Below are positions 1 to 6,630 of a stretch of DNA of 9,529 bases, one piece after another. Made by a program: the position numbers and the translations under genes. Position 1 is the first letter of the stretch. Each line of letters starts with the position of its first letter. Below the pieces are notes generated by a model, which had not been told where the DNA came from, made no database searches, and saw only the letters and a program-made list of their open reading frames with translations. Source of the DNA: Pseudomonadota bacterium (GTDB lineage: Bacteria > Pseudomonadota > Alphaproteobacteria > Rhizobiales > Xanthobacteraceae); the NCBI GenBank assembly GCA_023391175.1, contig JAEWBL010000301.1:1-9529 (forward strand), given 5' to 3'.

Positions 1-501
1 GGGCGCCGCTTGCCGGCGGGGCGGACGGGGCGGGTATTCGTAGCGAGCCCTTTCCTGTTCATGGACTATGCCACCGGCGACAGCCCGGACCTTTATGTGA
101 GCGGCGACGAGGTGAGCGTGGGCGACATGGGCTTTCTCGACGATGCGGGCTTCCTGCATCTCGTGGGCCGGTCGCGGCGGATGATCGTGACCTCGGGCAA
201 GAACCTCTTCCCCGAGGAAGTGGAGCGGGTGCTGGAGACCCACCCCGCCATCGCCGCCGCCGCCGTGCTGGGGGTGGCGGACGGCAAGCGGGGCGAGCGG
301 CTGGTGGCCTTCCTCGCGCTCGCCGAAGGGGCGGCGCCCACCCGCGCGGACCTCATCGCTTTTCTCAAATCTCGCCTGCCCTTGTTCAAGGTGCCGCGCC
401 TCTATGCGCGGGTTACCGACTGGCCGATGACGCCCACGGGCAAGACCGACTTCCCCGCCATCGCCCGCCTGTGGCCCGAGCATTGCGAGCTTCTGCCATG
501 A
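1..501 (+). CDS. AMP-forming acyl-CoA synthetase/ligase, C-terminal part (5' end outside window)
   Basis: This is the end of an adenylate-forming enzyme that would activate a carboxylic acid to an acyl-AMP and then to an acyl-CoA in the cytoplasm. The open frame runs from base 1 without a start, so about 166 C-terminal residues are visible. It shows the hinge motif region (GDMGFLDDAGFLHLVGRS, about bases 121-174), the following SGKNLFPEEVE segment, and the C-terminal PTGK motif whose catalytic lysine is encoded at 442-444. These are standard for the ANL superfamily (acyl-CoA synthetases, NRPS adenylation domains, luciferase). The C-terminal subdomain is complete and ends at TGA 499-501. The next gene's ATG overlaps this stop (ATGA), so the two are probably translationally coupled. 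The substrate cannot be told because the acyl-binding N-terminal domain lies outside. Free-standing ligase is likelier than an NRPS domain, since nothing follows the A-domain. Confidence 0.9.
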   Translation, partial: GRRLPAGRTGRVFVASPFLFMDYATGDSPDLYVSGDEVSVGDMGFLDDAGFLHLVGRSRRMIVTSGKNLFPEEVERVLETHPAIAAAAVLGVADGKRGERLVAFLALAEGAAPTRADLIAFLKSRLPLFKVPRLYARVTDWPMTPTGKTDFPAIARLWPEHCELLP

Positions 502-1625
502 GGGTCGCGCTCCTCGCCGCGAAGCGCACGGCCGTCGCCCCGCGCGGCGGTGCCTTTCGCGATGTGCCGGCCCATGCTCTGGCGGCGGCGTTGATCGGCC
601 CGGTGCTGGAGGCGGCGGGGGTTAAGCCGGAGGCGGTGGACGAGTTGATCCTCGGCAACGCCCTCTCCGGCGGCGGCAACATGGCCCGCGTGGCCGCGCT
701 GGCGGCGGGACTGCCCAAGGGCGTGCCCGCTCTTACCCTCGACACCCAATGTTGCTCCGGCCTCGATGCCATCCGCCTCGGCGCAGCCCGCATCGCGGCG
801 GGCGAGGCGCGCTATGTGCTGGCGGGCGGGGCGGAGAGCTTCAGCACCGCGCCGCTGCGCGCGCACCGGCCCCGGGAGAAGGACGGCGCGCCGGATTTCT
901 ATCGCCAGCCGGCTTTCACCCCCTGGCCGGAACGCGAAGTCCCCTTGGATGCCTCCGCCGCCGTCATGGCGGCCGAAGAAGGCATCTCCCGCGCCGAGCA
1001 GGAGGCCTTCGCCGCCGAGAGCCACCGCCGCGCGCTGGCGATGCCGGCGGCGGAGGGCGAGATCGTGCCTGTGGCCGGGCTTGCTACCGATGCCTTCGCG
1101 CGGCGCCTCTCGCCGGCGCTGATGGCCCGCTTGCCCGTGCTCGCGGGTGATGCGGCCCATGGCATCACCGCCGCCACCATCGCGGTGGAGGCGGATGCGG
1201 CCGGCCTCATCTTGCTCGGCCCGGCGCGGGCGGGGGACGTGACGATTGCCGGGGGCCTGGCGCGCGGCGGCGATCCGCTGGTGCCCGCGCTTGCCCCCAT
1301 CGCGGCGGTGGAGGCCCTGTTTGCCCGCCTGGGCATCGCCGCCTCCGATGTCGAACATGTGGAGCTGATGGAGGCCTATGCGGCGCAGGCCCTCGTCGCC
1401 ATCCGGCGGCTCGGGCTCGACCCGGCGCGGGTCAATGCGGGGGGCGGCGCACTGGCGCGGGGCCATCCCATCGGCGCGTCGGGTGCAATCCTGGCGGTAC
1501 GGGGCTATCATCGGCTGAGAGCGATGGAGACAGGCCGCGCGCTGTGCGCCATCGCCGGCGCCGGGGGAATCGCCACCGCCTTGATGCTGGACCGGGACGG
1601 AACCGGCCCGGCGTGCGACCGTTGA
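498..1625 (+). CDS. Thiolase-family protein (acetyl-CoA acetyltransferase-like, atypical active site)
   Basis: Predicted cytoplasmic thiolase of 375 residues; the family makes or cleaves 3-ketoacyl-CoA. I chose ATG 498 because it overlaps the ligase stop and begins MRVALLAAKRTAVAPRGG, the usual thiolase N-terminus; an in-frame ATG at 471 would add nine residues inside the ligase. Visible motifs: nucleophilic Cys85 in QCCSG, GGAES at about residue 114, and His323 in GHPIGASGA. Cys350 lies where the second catalytic cysteine is expected, but in the form CAIAGAGG rather than CxG. The NEAF motif reads MEAY (Met291 replaces Asn), and the NASxxxDGA segment is degraded to a VEADAAG-like string. It is slightly shorter than typical thiolases of about 390 residues. 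Retention of Cys/His argues for C-C chemistry, but the missing Asn makes classic acetoacetyl-CoA thiolase activity uncertain. Its position between an acyl-CoA ligase and phaC suggests a role in acyl-CoA supply or specialised condensation. Confidence 0.88.
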   Translation: MRVALLAAKRTAVAPRGGAFRDVPAHALAAALIGPVLEAAGVKPEAVDELILGNALSGGGNMARVAALAAGLPKGVPALTLDTQCCSGLDAIRLGAARIAAGEARYVLAGGAESFSTAPLRAHRPREKDGAPDFYRQPAFTPWPEREVPLDASAAVMAAEEGISRAEQEAFAAESHRRALAMPAAEGEIVPVAGLATDAFARRLSPALMARLPVLAGDAAHGITAATIAVEADAAGLILLGPARAGDVTIAGGLARGGDPLVPALAPIAAVEALFARLGIAASDVEHVELMEAYAAQALVAIRRLGLDPARVNAGGGALARGHPIGASGAILAVRGYHRLRAMETGRALCAIAGAGGIATALMLDRDGTGPACDR

Positions 1626-1651
1626 GCCCGGGTTCCGGAGCAAACTTGCCC

Positions 1652-2512
1652 ATGCTGGATGTCGCGACTCCCCACGCCGAACGCCTGCCCCCGCCCCGCG
1701 CCCCGGGAGACGCGCTGGCGGACGCCTTGGCCGCGACCCTCGAGACCGTGGCCGCGGCGGTGGCCGATCCCGACCCCGAGGAGATGGTCCACGACGCCCG
1801 CAAGGCCATGAAGCAGTATCGCGCGCTGCTCCGCCTCATTCCCGGCGACGATGCGAAGGCCGAGCGCCGGCGCACGGCGGAGGTGGCGCGCGCGCTCTCC
1901 GGCGCCCGCGACCAGGTGGCGGCCCGTGATGCGCTGGAGGTGATGGCCAAGGGCGGCTTCCTCCTCGCCTGCGACCAGACCGACGCCGAGGCGGCGCTGG
2001 GCGAGGACGCGGCCGAGGATGGCGGCGAGCATCGCGCGACGCTGGGCGGCTTCCTCGTCTCCGCCCGCGCGCTCCTCGCCGACACGCTGGTGGCACAGGC
2101 GCGGGAGGCGGATGTGCCAAAGGGGCTCGTGAAGGCCTACAAACAGGCCCGCCGCGCGCCCTTCGACACGCCGGAGGCCATGCACGAGGCGCGCAAGCGG
2201 GTCGTCACCCACCGCTACCAGATGAGCTTCCTCGCCGACGCCTTCGGCCATGGTGCGAAGCGTGCCCGCGCGGCGCAGCGGCTGCGCGACCTGCTCGGTG
2301 CCTATCAGGACATCGAGACCCTGCGGCCCATGCTGGAAGCGGCGGGCGATAGCCTGGCGGAGGGCACGCGGGAGCGGCTTGGCCTCGCCATGGACCGGGC
2401 GCAGAAGCGGTTGCGGAAGCGGGCGTTGCGGCAGCACGCGGCGCTGTTTCGGCACAGCGCCAAGGCCTTCCGCGCCACCTGCCGGGAGCAGGTTGGCGCG
2501 GCGTCCGATTGA
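1652..2512 (+). CDS. CHAD-domain protein (predicted polyphosphate-binding)
   Basis: A 286-residue soluble alpha-helical protein made almost wholly of a CHAD domain (conserved histidine alpha-helical domain). Two internal repeats carry the signature basic helices: HDARKAMKQYR beginning at His47 and HEARKRVVTHRYQ beginning at His178. A further basic stretch near the C-terminus (about residues 250-270) is rich in Arg, Lys and His. CHAD proteins are known to bind inorganic polyphosphate, and some localise to polyphosphate granules in PHA-forming bacteria. No signal peptide or membrane segment is seen, and no CYTH triphosphatase domain is fused to it. I chose ATG 1652, preceded by GGAG at 1637-1640, over an in-frame ATG at 1544 that lies inside the thiolase gene and adds an Arg-rich, non-homologous-looking leader. 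It starts 26 bases after the thiolase stop, so it is probably in the same operon. With phaC downstream, a granule-associated role is inferred, not shown. Confidence 0.87.
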   Translation: MLDVATPHAERLPPPRAPGDALADALAATLETVAAAVADPDPEEMVHDARKAMKQYRALLRLIPGDDAKAERRRTAEVARALSGARDQVAARDALEVMAKGGFLLACDQTDAEAALGEDAAEDGGEHRATLGGFLVSARALLADTLVAQAREADVPKGLVKAYKQARRAPFDTPEAMHEARKRVVTHRYQMSFLADAFGHGAKRARAAQRLRDLLGAYQDIETLRPMLEAAGDSLAEGTRERLGLAMDRAQKRLRKRALRQHAALFRHSAKAFRATCREQVGAASD

Positions 2513-2691
2513 CGCGCATCATTGCCGGCCCGGCCTCGGCGCGGCCTGATCGTCATCAAAGCGCCGCGAGAAGCGGTAAAAGCTGAGGCAGCAAGAGCTT
2601 GAGCGTAAGGTTTGACGCTGGACCCGTTCCGGGCCTGCGTCAGCCGTGTGTTCCAATCGCGGGCGCCTCCGCGCCCTGAAGAGATCGGCCG

Positions 2692-4647
2692 ATGGTCAAC
2701 GTGCCCGCCAATTCGCCCCGTATCCAGCCCCAGACCGTGGGTAGCGCGCCCGTCGCCGCACCGGGGCCTGCCCCCGCGCCCGCCGTGCCCGCACAGGGTG
2801 CGCCGGCCTCTGCCGCCGATCTGGCGCGCGCCGCCATGGACTTCTCCAAGCTGCCGGAGGCCGGGCGCCTGTTCGCGCAGGCGTGGGCGCGGATGGCCTT
2901 CCACGACGAGGAGGATTTCGAGCACGGACCGGGGCCGGAAGCCCTGCGCGCGGTGGACCGCGCCGCCGCCGCGCTCTCCGCCCGCGTCACCTCGGGCCTG
3001 TCGCCTACCGCGCTGACCCTGTCTCTGATGGACTGGTGGATGCATCTCGCCGCCGCGCCCGGCAAGCAGGCGGAACTGGCGCTGAAGGCGTGGCGCAAGG
3101 CGGCTCGCCTCGGGGCCTACACGGTCGCTTCCAGCTTCGACCGAAGCTTCCCCAACTGCATCCAGCCGCTGCCGGGGGATGACCGCTTCAGCGCACCGGC
3201 ATGGCAGGACTGGCCGTTCCGCTTCTGGTACCAGGCCTTTTTGCTGAACCAGCAGTGGTGGCACAACGCCACCCATGGCGTGCCGGGCGTTGCGCCCCAC
3301 AACGAGGCGGTGGTGGCCTTCGCCGCCCGCCAGATGCTGGATGTCTTCTCACCGTCCAACTCGCCCTTCACCAATCCGGAAGTGCTGCGGCGGGCGCGGG
3401 AGACGGGCGGGCTCAATTTCGTGCAGGGCGCGCGGAATTTCATGGAGGATGCGGCGCGCAAGGCCTCCGGCCAGCCGCCGGTGGGCGCCGAGGCGTTCGA
3501 GGCCGGCCGCAATGTGGCGGTGACGCCCGGCGAGGTGATCTTCCGCAACCATCTCGTGGAGCTGATCCAGTATCGCGCGACCACCGCGACGGTCGCCGCT
3601 GAGCCGGTGCTGATCGTGCCGGCGTGGATCATGAAATATTACATCCTCGATCTCTCGCCGGAGAATTCGCTGATCCGTTATCTCGTATCCAAGGGCCACA
3701 CGGTGTTCTGCCTCTCCTGGCGCAACGTGACGGCGGAGGACCGCGACCTCGGCTTCGACGACTATCGCCGCGAGGGCGTTATGGCCGCGCTGGAGGCCAT
3801 CAACGCGGTGGTGCCGGGGGAGAAGGTCCACGGCGTGGGCTATTGCCTCGGCGGCACGCTGCTCTCCGTCACCGCCGCTGCCATGGCCCGCGCCGACGAC
3901 GACCGCCTCGCCTCGGTGACGCTGTTTGCGGCGCAGACGGACTTCTCCGAGGCTGGCGAACTGCAATTGTTCGTCGATCCCGGCGAGCTTTACACGCTCG
4001 AAAGCATGATGTGGGACCAGGGCGTCCTCTCGTCCGGGCAGATGGCTGGCGCGTTCGAGATGCTGCGCTCCAACGACCTTGTCTGGTCGCGCCTCGTCCA
4101 CGAATACCTGATGGGCGAGCGCGCGCCCATGAGCGACCTTATGGCCTGGAACGCCGACGCCACCCGCATGCCCTACCGCATGCACCCCCAGTATCTGCGC
4201 CAGCTCTTCCTCGACAACGACCTCGCCGCCGGCCGCTACAAGGTGGACGGCCGCCCGGTTTCCCTGCAGGACATCGGCGTGCCCCTGTTCGTGGTGGGGA
4301 CCGAGCGCGACCACGTGGCGCCGTGGCGCTCGGTCTACAAGATCCATCAATTGACCGACACGGACGTCACCTTCGTGCTGACCTCCGGCGGGCACAATGC
4401 CGGCATCGTCAGCGAGCCGGGGCACAAGCACCGGCATTTCCGCCTGCACGAGACCCGCCACGGGGACCACCATCTCGGCCCCGACCAGTGGGTGGAGGCG
4501 ACGCCGGTGGAGGAGGGCTCGTGGTGGCCGGCGTGGGAGGCGTGGCTCTCCGCCCGCTCTGCTCCGGGCCGCGGCCTGCCGCCTCTGGGCGCGCCCGGCT
4601 ATCCGGTGCTTTGCCCCGCGCCCGGCACCTATGTGATGCAGCGGTAA
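2692..4647 (+). CDS. phaC: Poly(3-hydroxyalkanoate) synthase, class I-like with extended N-terminus
   Basis: PHA synthase polymerises (R)-3-hydroxyacyl-CoA into polyester at the granule surface, releasing CoA. The 651-residue protein has an alpha/beta-hydrolase core with lipase-like box GYCLGG (nucleophile Cys385), Asp540 in GTERDHVAP and His568 in GGHNAG. Their spacing (155 and 28 residues) is close to that of the Cupriavidus class I enzyme. Other family segments are the PhaC N-terminal region (about 165-330, WPFRFWYQAFLLNQQWW), KYYILDLSPENSL and GHTVFCLSWRN. The N-terminus is about 60 residues longer than classical PhaC and starts with a Pro/Ala-rich linker (about 10-45). It then has an LMDWWMHLAAAPGKQAEL segment near residue 110, resembling the PHBC_N-type extension of second-copy synthases. 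Start ATG 2692 follows GAAGAGA-rich sequence and is the first ATG in the frame. No phaA/phaB/phaR pair or phasin is visible, so it may be a paralog rather than the main synthase. A catalytic role is likely; substrate chain length is unknown. Confidence 0.93.
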   Translation: MVNVPANSPRIQPQTVGSAPVAAPGPAPAPAVPAQGAPASAADLARAAMDFSKLPEAGRLFAQAWARMAFHDEEDFEHGPGPEALRAVDRAAAALSARVTSGLSPTALTLSLMDWWMHLAAAPGKQAELALKAWRKAARLGAYTVASSFDRSFPNCIQPLPGDDRFSAPAWQDWPFRFWYQAFLLNQQWWHNATHGVPGVAPHNEAVVAFAARQMLDVFSPSNSPFTNPEVLRRARETGGLNFVQGARNFMEDAARKASGQPPVGAEAFEAGRNVAVTPGEVIFRNHLVELIQYRATTATVAAEPVLIVPAWIMKYYILDLSPENSLIRYLVSKGHTVFCLSWRNVTAEDRDLGFDDYRREGVMAALEAINAVVPGEKVHGVGYCLGGTLLSVTAAAMARADDDRLASVTLFAAQTDFSEAGELQLFVDPGELYTLESMMWDQGVLSSGQMAGAFEMLRSNDLVWSRLVHEYLMGERAPMSDLMAWNADATRMPYRMHPQYLRQLFLDNDLAAGRYKVDGRPVSLQDIGVPLFVVGTERDHVAPWRSVYKIHQLTDTDVTFVLTSGGHNAGIVSEPGHKHRHFRLHETRHGDHHLGPDQWVEATPVEEGSWWPAWEAWLSARSAPGRGLPPLGAPGYPVLCPAPGTYVMQR

Positions 4648-4662
4648 GGAATTTCACGAGAC

Positions 4663-4705
4663 GCATTTTCTTGACGCGAACCGGATTCACTTCGCGTCAA
4701 AATGC
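4663..4705. repeat. Intergenic palindrome between convergent genes; possible bidirectional terminator
   Basis: TTGACGCGAA (4671-4680) and TTCGCGTCAA (4691-4700) are perfect 10-bp inverted arms around a 10-base loop CCGGATTCAC. They are extended outward by GCATT/AATGC pairing (4663-4667 with 4701-4705) across a three-base bulge. The element fills the 59-base gap between the phaC stop and the convergent dehydrogenase stop, the place for a shared terminator. There is no long T-run on either side, so intrinsic termination would be imperfect. From memory, palindromes with a similar AACCGGnnTCCACTTC-like core recur between genes in many Hyphomicrobiales genomes, so it may be a dispersed repeat. Confidence 0.6.
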
Positions 4706-4706
4706 T

Positions 4707-5690
4707 TTAAGGCACCAGCACCGCCGCCCCTTCCATCCGCCCGCCGCGCAGGTCATCCAGCGCGCGGTTGGCGTCGGCGAGGGGATAGGGCGTGACGTGG
4801 GTGGAAACGCCGGCCTCGGGCGCCAGCGCGAGGAATTCGCGGGCGTCGGCGCGGGTGAGGTTGGCGACGGAGAGGATTTTCCGCTCCTCCCACAGCCAGC
4901 GATAGGGAAAGGCGGGGATGTCGCTCATGTGGATGCCGCCGCACACCACGCGCCCGCCCTTGCGCACGGCTTTCAGCGCCTGCGGCACCAGTTCGCCGGC
5001 CGGAGCGAAGATGAGGGCGGCGTCCAGCGGCTCCGGTGCCGGGGCATCCGAGCCGCCTGAATAGACGGCGCCGAGGGTGCGGGCGAAGTCCTGCGCCCGC
5101 GTGTCGCCTGGCCGGGTGAAGGCATAAATCTCCCGCCCCTGCCAGCGTGCCACCTGGGCGATGATGTGGGCGGCGGCGCCGAAGCCATAGAGGCCGATGC
5201 GCTTGCCCTCGCCCGCCATCTTCAGCGTGCGCCAGCCGATGAGCCCGGCACAGAGCAAAGGGGCCAGTGCGATGTCCTCGCCCTCTTCGCCGAGGGGGTA
5301 GACGAAGCGGGCATCGGCCACCGTATGGCTGGCGAAGCCGCCGTCGCGGGTGCAGCCGGTGAAGACCGGCGCGTCGCAGAGATTTTCCGCGCCCTCCTCG
5401 CAATAGGAGCAGCAGCCGCAGGCCCGGCCGAGCCAGCCGACGCCCACCCGCTCCCCGATCGCCAGATGGGACACGTCCGCCCCCAGCGCCGCGACGCGCC
5501 CGACGATCTCATGGCCGGGAATGATGGGCAGAATTGTCTGCGGCAGCTCGCCGTCCACCACGTGCAAATCGGTGCGGCAGACGCCGCAGGCGCCGACCTT
5601 GATGAGCACGTCCCCCGGCCCCGGCACGGGATCGGGCCGCTCCTCGGCGACGAGGGGACCGCCGATCTGTTTCAGCACCATGGCGCGCAT
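4707..5690 (-). CDS. Zinc-dependent medium-chain alcohol dehydrogenase
   Basis: A 327-residue cytoplasmic medium-chain dehydrogenase/reductase that would oxidise alcohols or reduce aldehydes with a nicotinamide cofactor. The catalytic zinc site is intact: Cys38 in CGVCRTDLH, His60-Glu61 in PGHE and Cys147 in LLCAG. The structural zinc lobe is present as Cys91, Cys94, Cys97 and Cys105 with the normal C-x2-C-x2-C-x7-C spacing. The Rossmann motif reads GLYGFGAAAH (about 166-175). The following strand ends in FTRPGD without the acidic residue typical of strict NAD enzymes, so NADP use is possible (inference). The start is well supported: GGGAGG lies five bases before ATG at 5690. It converges on phaC and is alone on its strand, with a 134-base gap to the upstream gene. 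It belongs to the AdhP-like zinc-binding family common in Hyphomicrobiales; the substrate is not identifiable. Confidence 0.93.
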   Translation of the reverse strand: MRAMVLKQIGGPLVAEERPDPVPGPGDVLIKVGACGVCRTDLHVVDGELPQTILPIIPGHEIVGRVAALGADVSHLAIGERVGVGWLGRACGCCSYCEEGAENLCDAPVFTGCTRDGGFASHTVADARFVYPLGEEGEDIALAPLLCAGLIGWRTLKMAGEGKRIGLYGFGAAAHIIAQVARWQGREIYAFTRPGDTRAQDFARTLGAVYSGGSDAPAPEPLDAALIFAPAGELVPQALKAVRKGGRVVCGGIHMSDIPAFPYRWLWEERKILSVANLTRADAREFLALAPEAGVSTHVTPYPLADANRALDDLRGGRMEGAAVLVP

Positions 5691-5717
5691 GAGGGCCTCC
5701 CAGGATGAGGAAGCCTC

Positions 5718-5813
5718 TCACGCCGGGCCGTGACGGGCCATGATTTCCCGCAACGCGAACAGCCGGAAATCACGACGGTGCCATTCATCAAAAGGCTTCT
5801 TCCTCTCTTCTGG
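5718..5813 (-). pseudogene. Possible 3' remnant of a small coding sequence upstream of the dehydrogenase
   Basis: On the minus strand a frame reads 31 residues of protein-like, charged/aromatic sequence (including DEWHRRDFRLFALREIM) and stops at TGA 5718-5720, 27 bases before the dehydrogenase start. It has no ATG, GTG or TTG start: upstream, the same frame runs on into the end of the neighbouring decarboxylase-like gene out of phase. It may be the C-terminal tail of a gene cut off when the MerR/decarboxylase unit arrived, or chance. I do not recognise a family. Confidence 0.25.
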
Positions 5814-5824
5814 AACCGATGGTC

Positions 5825-6238
5825 TCAGTCCGCCATGTCTTGATCTGTCCGCTGCGAGAAAATCTCCTTGGCCGCGAACAGGCCGTTGAGCGCTGCCGGA
5901 AAGCCCGCATAAACAGCCATCTGCATGATGACTTCGGTGATTTCCTCGCGGGAAAGACCGACATTCAGACCGGCTTCGATATGGACCTTCAGTTGCGGTG
6001 CGCAGTTGCCCAGCGCCGTCATCGCAGCAATGGCAGCAATTTCCCGCCCCTTAAGGTCGAGACCCGGACGGCTGTAGATATCACCGAAGGAAAATTCGAG
6101 GATGTAGGTGGCGAAGTCGGGAGCGACGTCGGCTAGCGCGGCGATGACCTTGGCCCCGGCCTCTCCGTCGATTTCAGCGAGCGCGCGCTGTCCGCGTTCC
6201 AACCGGCTTTCGCCGGCGCTCTGGAAGTGTTGCGTCAT
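5825..6238 (-). CDS. Carboxymuconolactone decarboxylase family protein
   Basis: A 137-residue, all-helical cytoplasmic protein of the CMD/AhpD-like family. The core pattern is clear: GREIAAIAAMTALGNC at about residues 64-79, His86, then LSREEITEVIMQMAVYAGFPAALNG at about 95-119. Cys79 and His86 sit where the family's functional Cys/His lie. There is only one cysteine, so AhpD-type CxxC disulfide reductase chemistry is not expected. True gamma-carboxymuconolactone decarboxylase (PcaC) is unlikely, as no protocatechuate genes are nearby; members next to MerR regulators are usually of unknown function, often linked to electrophile or oxidative stress. I chose ATG 6238, which has AGAGGA nine bases upstream (6248-6253), rather than an in-frame ATG at 6340 that would extend deep into the regulator gene. 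The start lies within the 3' end of merR (65-base overlap), so translation is probably coupled. Row 5821-5880 is 34/60 G+C, lower than the flanks. Confidence 0.88.
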   Translation of the reverse strand: MTQHFQSAGESRLERGQRALAEIDGEAGAKVIAALADVAPDFATYILEFSFGDIYSRPGLDLKGREIAAIAAMTALGNCAPQLKVHIEAGLNVGLSREEITEVIMQMAVYAGFPAALNGLFAAKEIFSQRTDQDMAD

Positions 6239-6602
6239 CGTCCGTCGTCCTCTGTTGTTCGCCGGCATATCCGGCGATCTTGGTGTCGAGGACGAGAAGA
6301 CAGGCTTCGAGTTCGGCCAGATGGGCACGAACCCGCTCACGATGCTGTTTCAGCAGGTCGTGGCGTTCGGCTTCCGTGCCGGGGCCGCGCTCCCGCAAGG
6401 CTGCATAGCGCAACATGTCACGGATCGGCATCCCGGTCGTTTTCAAACGCCCGAGAAACTCGATCCAGGTCAGGATGGATGCGTCATAGTCCCGTTGGCT
6501 CGATCGATCCCGGTCGGCATAGGGAAGCAGCCCGATCCGTTCGTAATAGCGGATCGTATGGGCCGAAAGTCCCGAGCGTTTGGCCAGTTCACCGATCTTC
6601 AT
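6174..6602 (-). CDS. MerR-family transcriptional regulator
   Basis: A 142-residue DNA-binding activator/repressor. The N-terminus MKIGELAKRSGLSAHTIRYYERIGLLP is the textbook MerR winged helix-turn-helix and fixes the start at 6602, with a short AGGTG ribosome site just upstream; in-frame upstream codons back to 6794 do not look like protein and overlap mbfA. Residues about 75-112 form the dimerisation coiled coil (ERHDLLKQHRERVRAHLAEL). Only one cysteine (Cys101) is present, so it lacks the metal-binding Cys set of MerR, ZntR or CueR; it resembles the AdhR/NmlR/YyaN-like aldehyde- or stress-sensing branch, but the ligand is unknown. The C-terminal tail after residue 115 is polar and Arg-rich and overlaps the next gene. 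It probably controls itself and the decarboxylase-like gene through the operator at 6641-6656, and possibly the alcohol dehydrogenase further along the same strand (inference). Confidence 0.92.
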   Translation of the reverse strand: MKIGELAKRSGLSAHTIRYYERIGLLPYADRDRSSQRDYDASILTWIEFLGRLKTTGMPIRDMLRYAALRERGPGTEAERHDLLKQHRERVRAHLAELEACLLVLDTKIAGYAGEQQRTTDDDATLPERRRKPVGTRTARAR

Positions 6603-6630
6603 GAGCACCTGTTTCGTCACGACGCACAGG

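Noticed and set aside
402..1643. Minus-strand open frame (about 413 codons) antisense to the thiolase
   Set aside because: Arg/Gly/His-rich low-complexity translation without motifs; the plus strand has clear thiolase motifs.
1508..2455. Minus-strand frame antisense to the CHAD gene
   Set aside because: No motifs; the CHAD repeats on the plus strand explain the coding potential.
2612..2640. Possible sigma-70 promoter for phaC starting at TTGACG (2612-2617)
   Set aside because: At 17 bp downstream the sequence is CTGCGT, not a -10 box, and no better spacing was found. phaC may have its own promoter in the 179-base gap, but it cannot be placed.
3349..4473. Minus-strand open frame antisense to phaC
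   Set aside because: Composition is that of a shadow frame (His/Arg/Gly/Val-rich), and phaC's catalytic triad lies on the plus strand.
3624..5060. Plus-strand frame spanning the phaC 3' half, the palindrome and the dehydrogenase 3' half
   Set aside because: It crosses two convergent genes and their terminator-like repeat; Arg/Pro-rich, with no family resemblance.
5741..5772. Inverted repeat TGATTTCC / GGAAATCA with 16-base loop
   Set aside because: Arms of 8 bp with a long loop and no T-run on either strand; too weak to call a terminator, and it may simply lie in a remnant coding segment.
5674..5788. Small minus-strand frame from ATG 5788 preceded by AGAGGA-like sequence
   Set aside because: Its roughly 38 codons run into the dehydrogenase start in another frame and show no conserved features; most likely chance.
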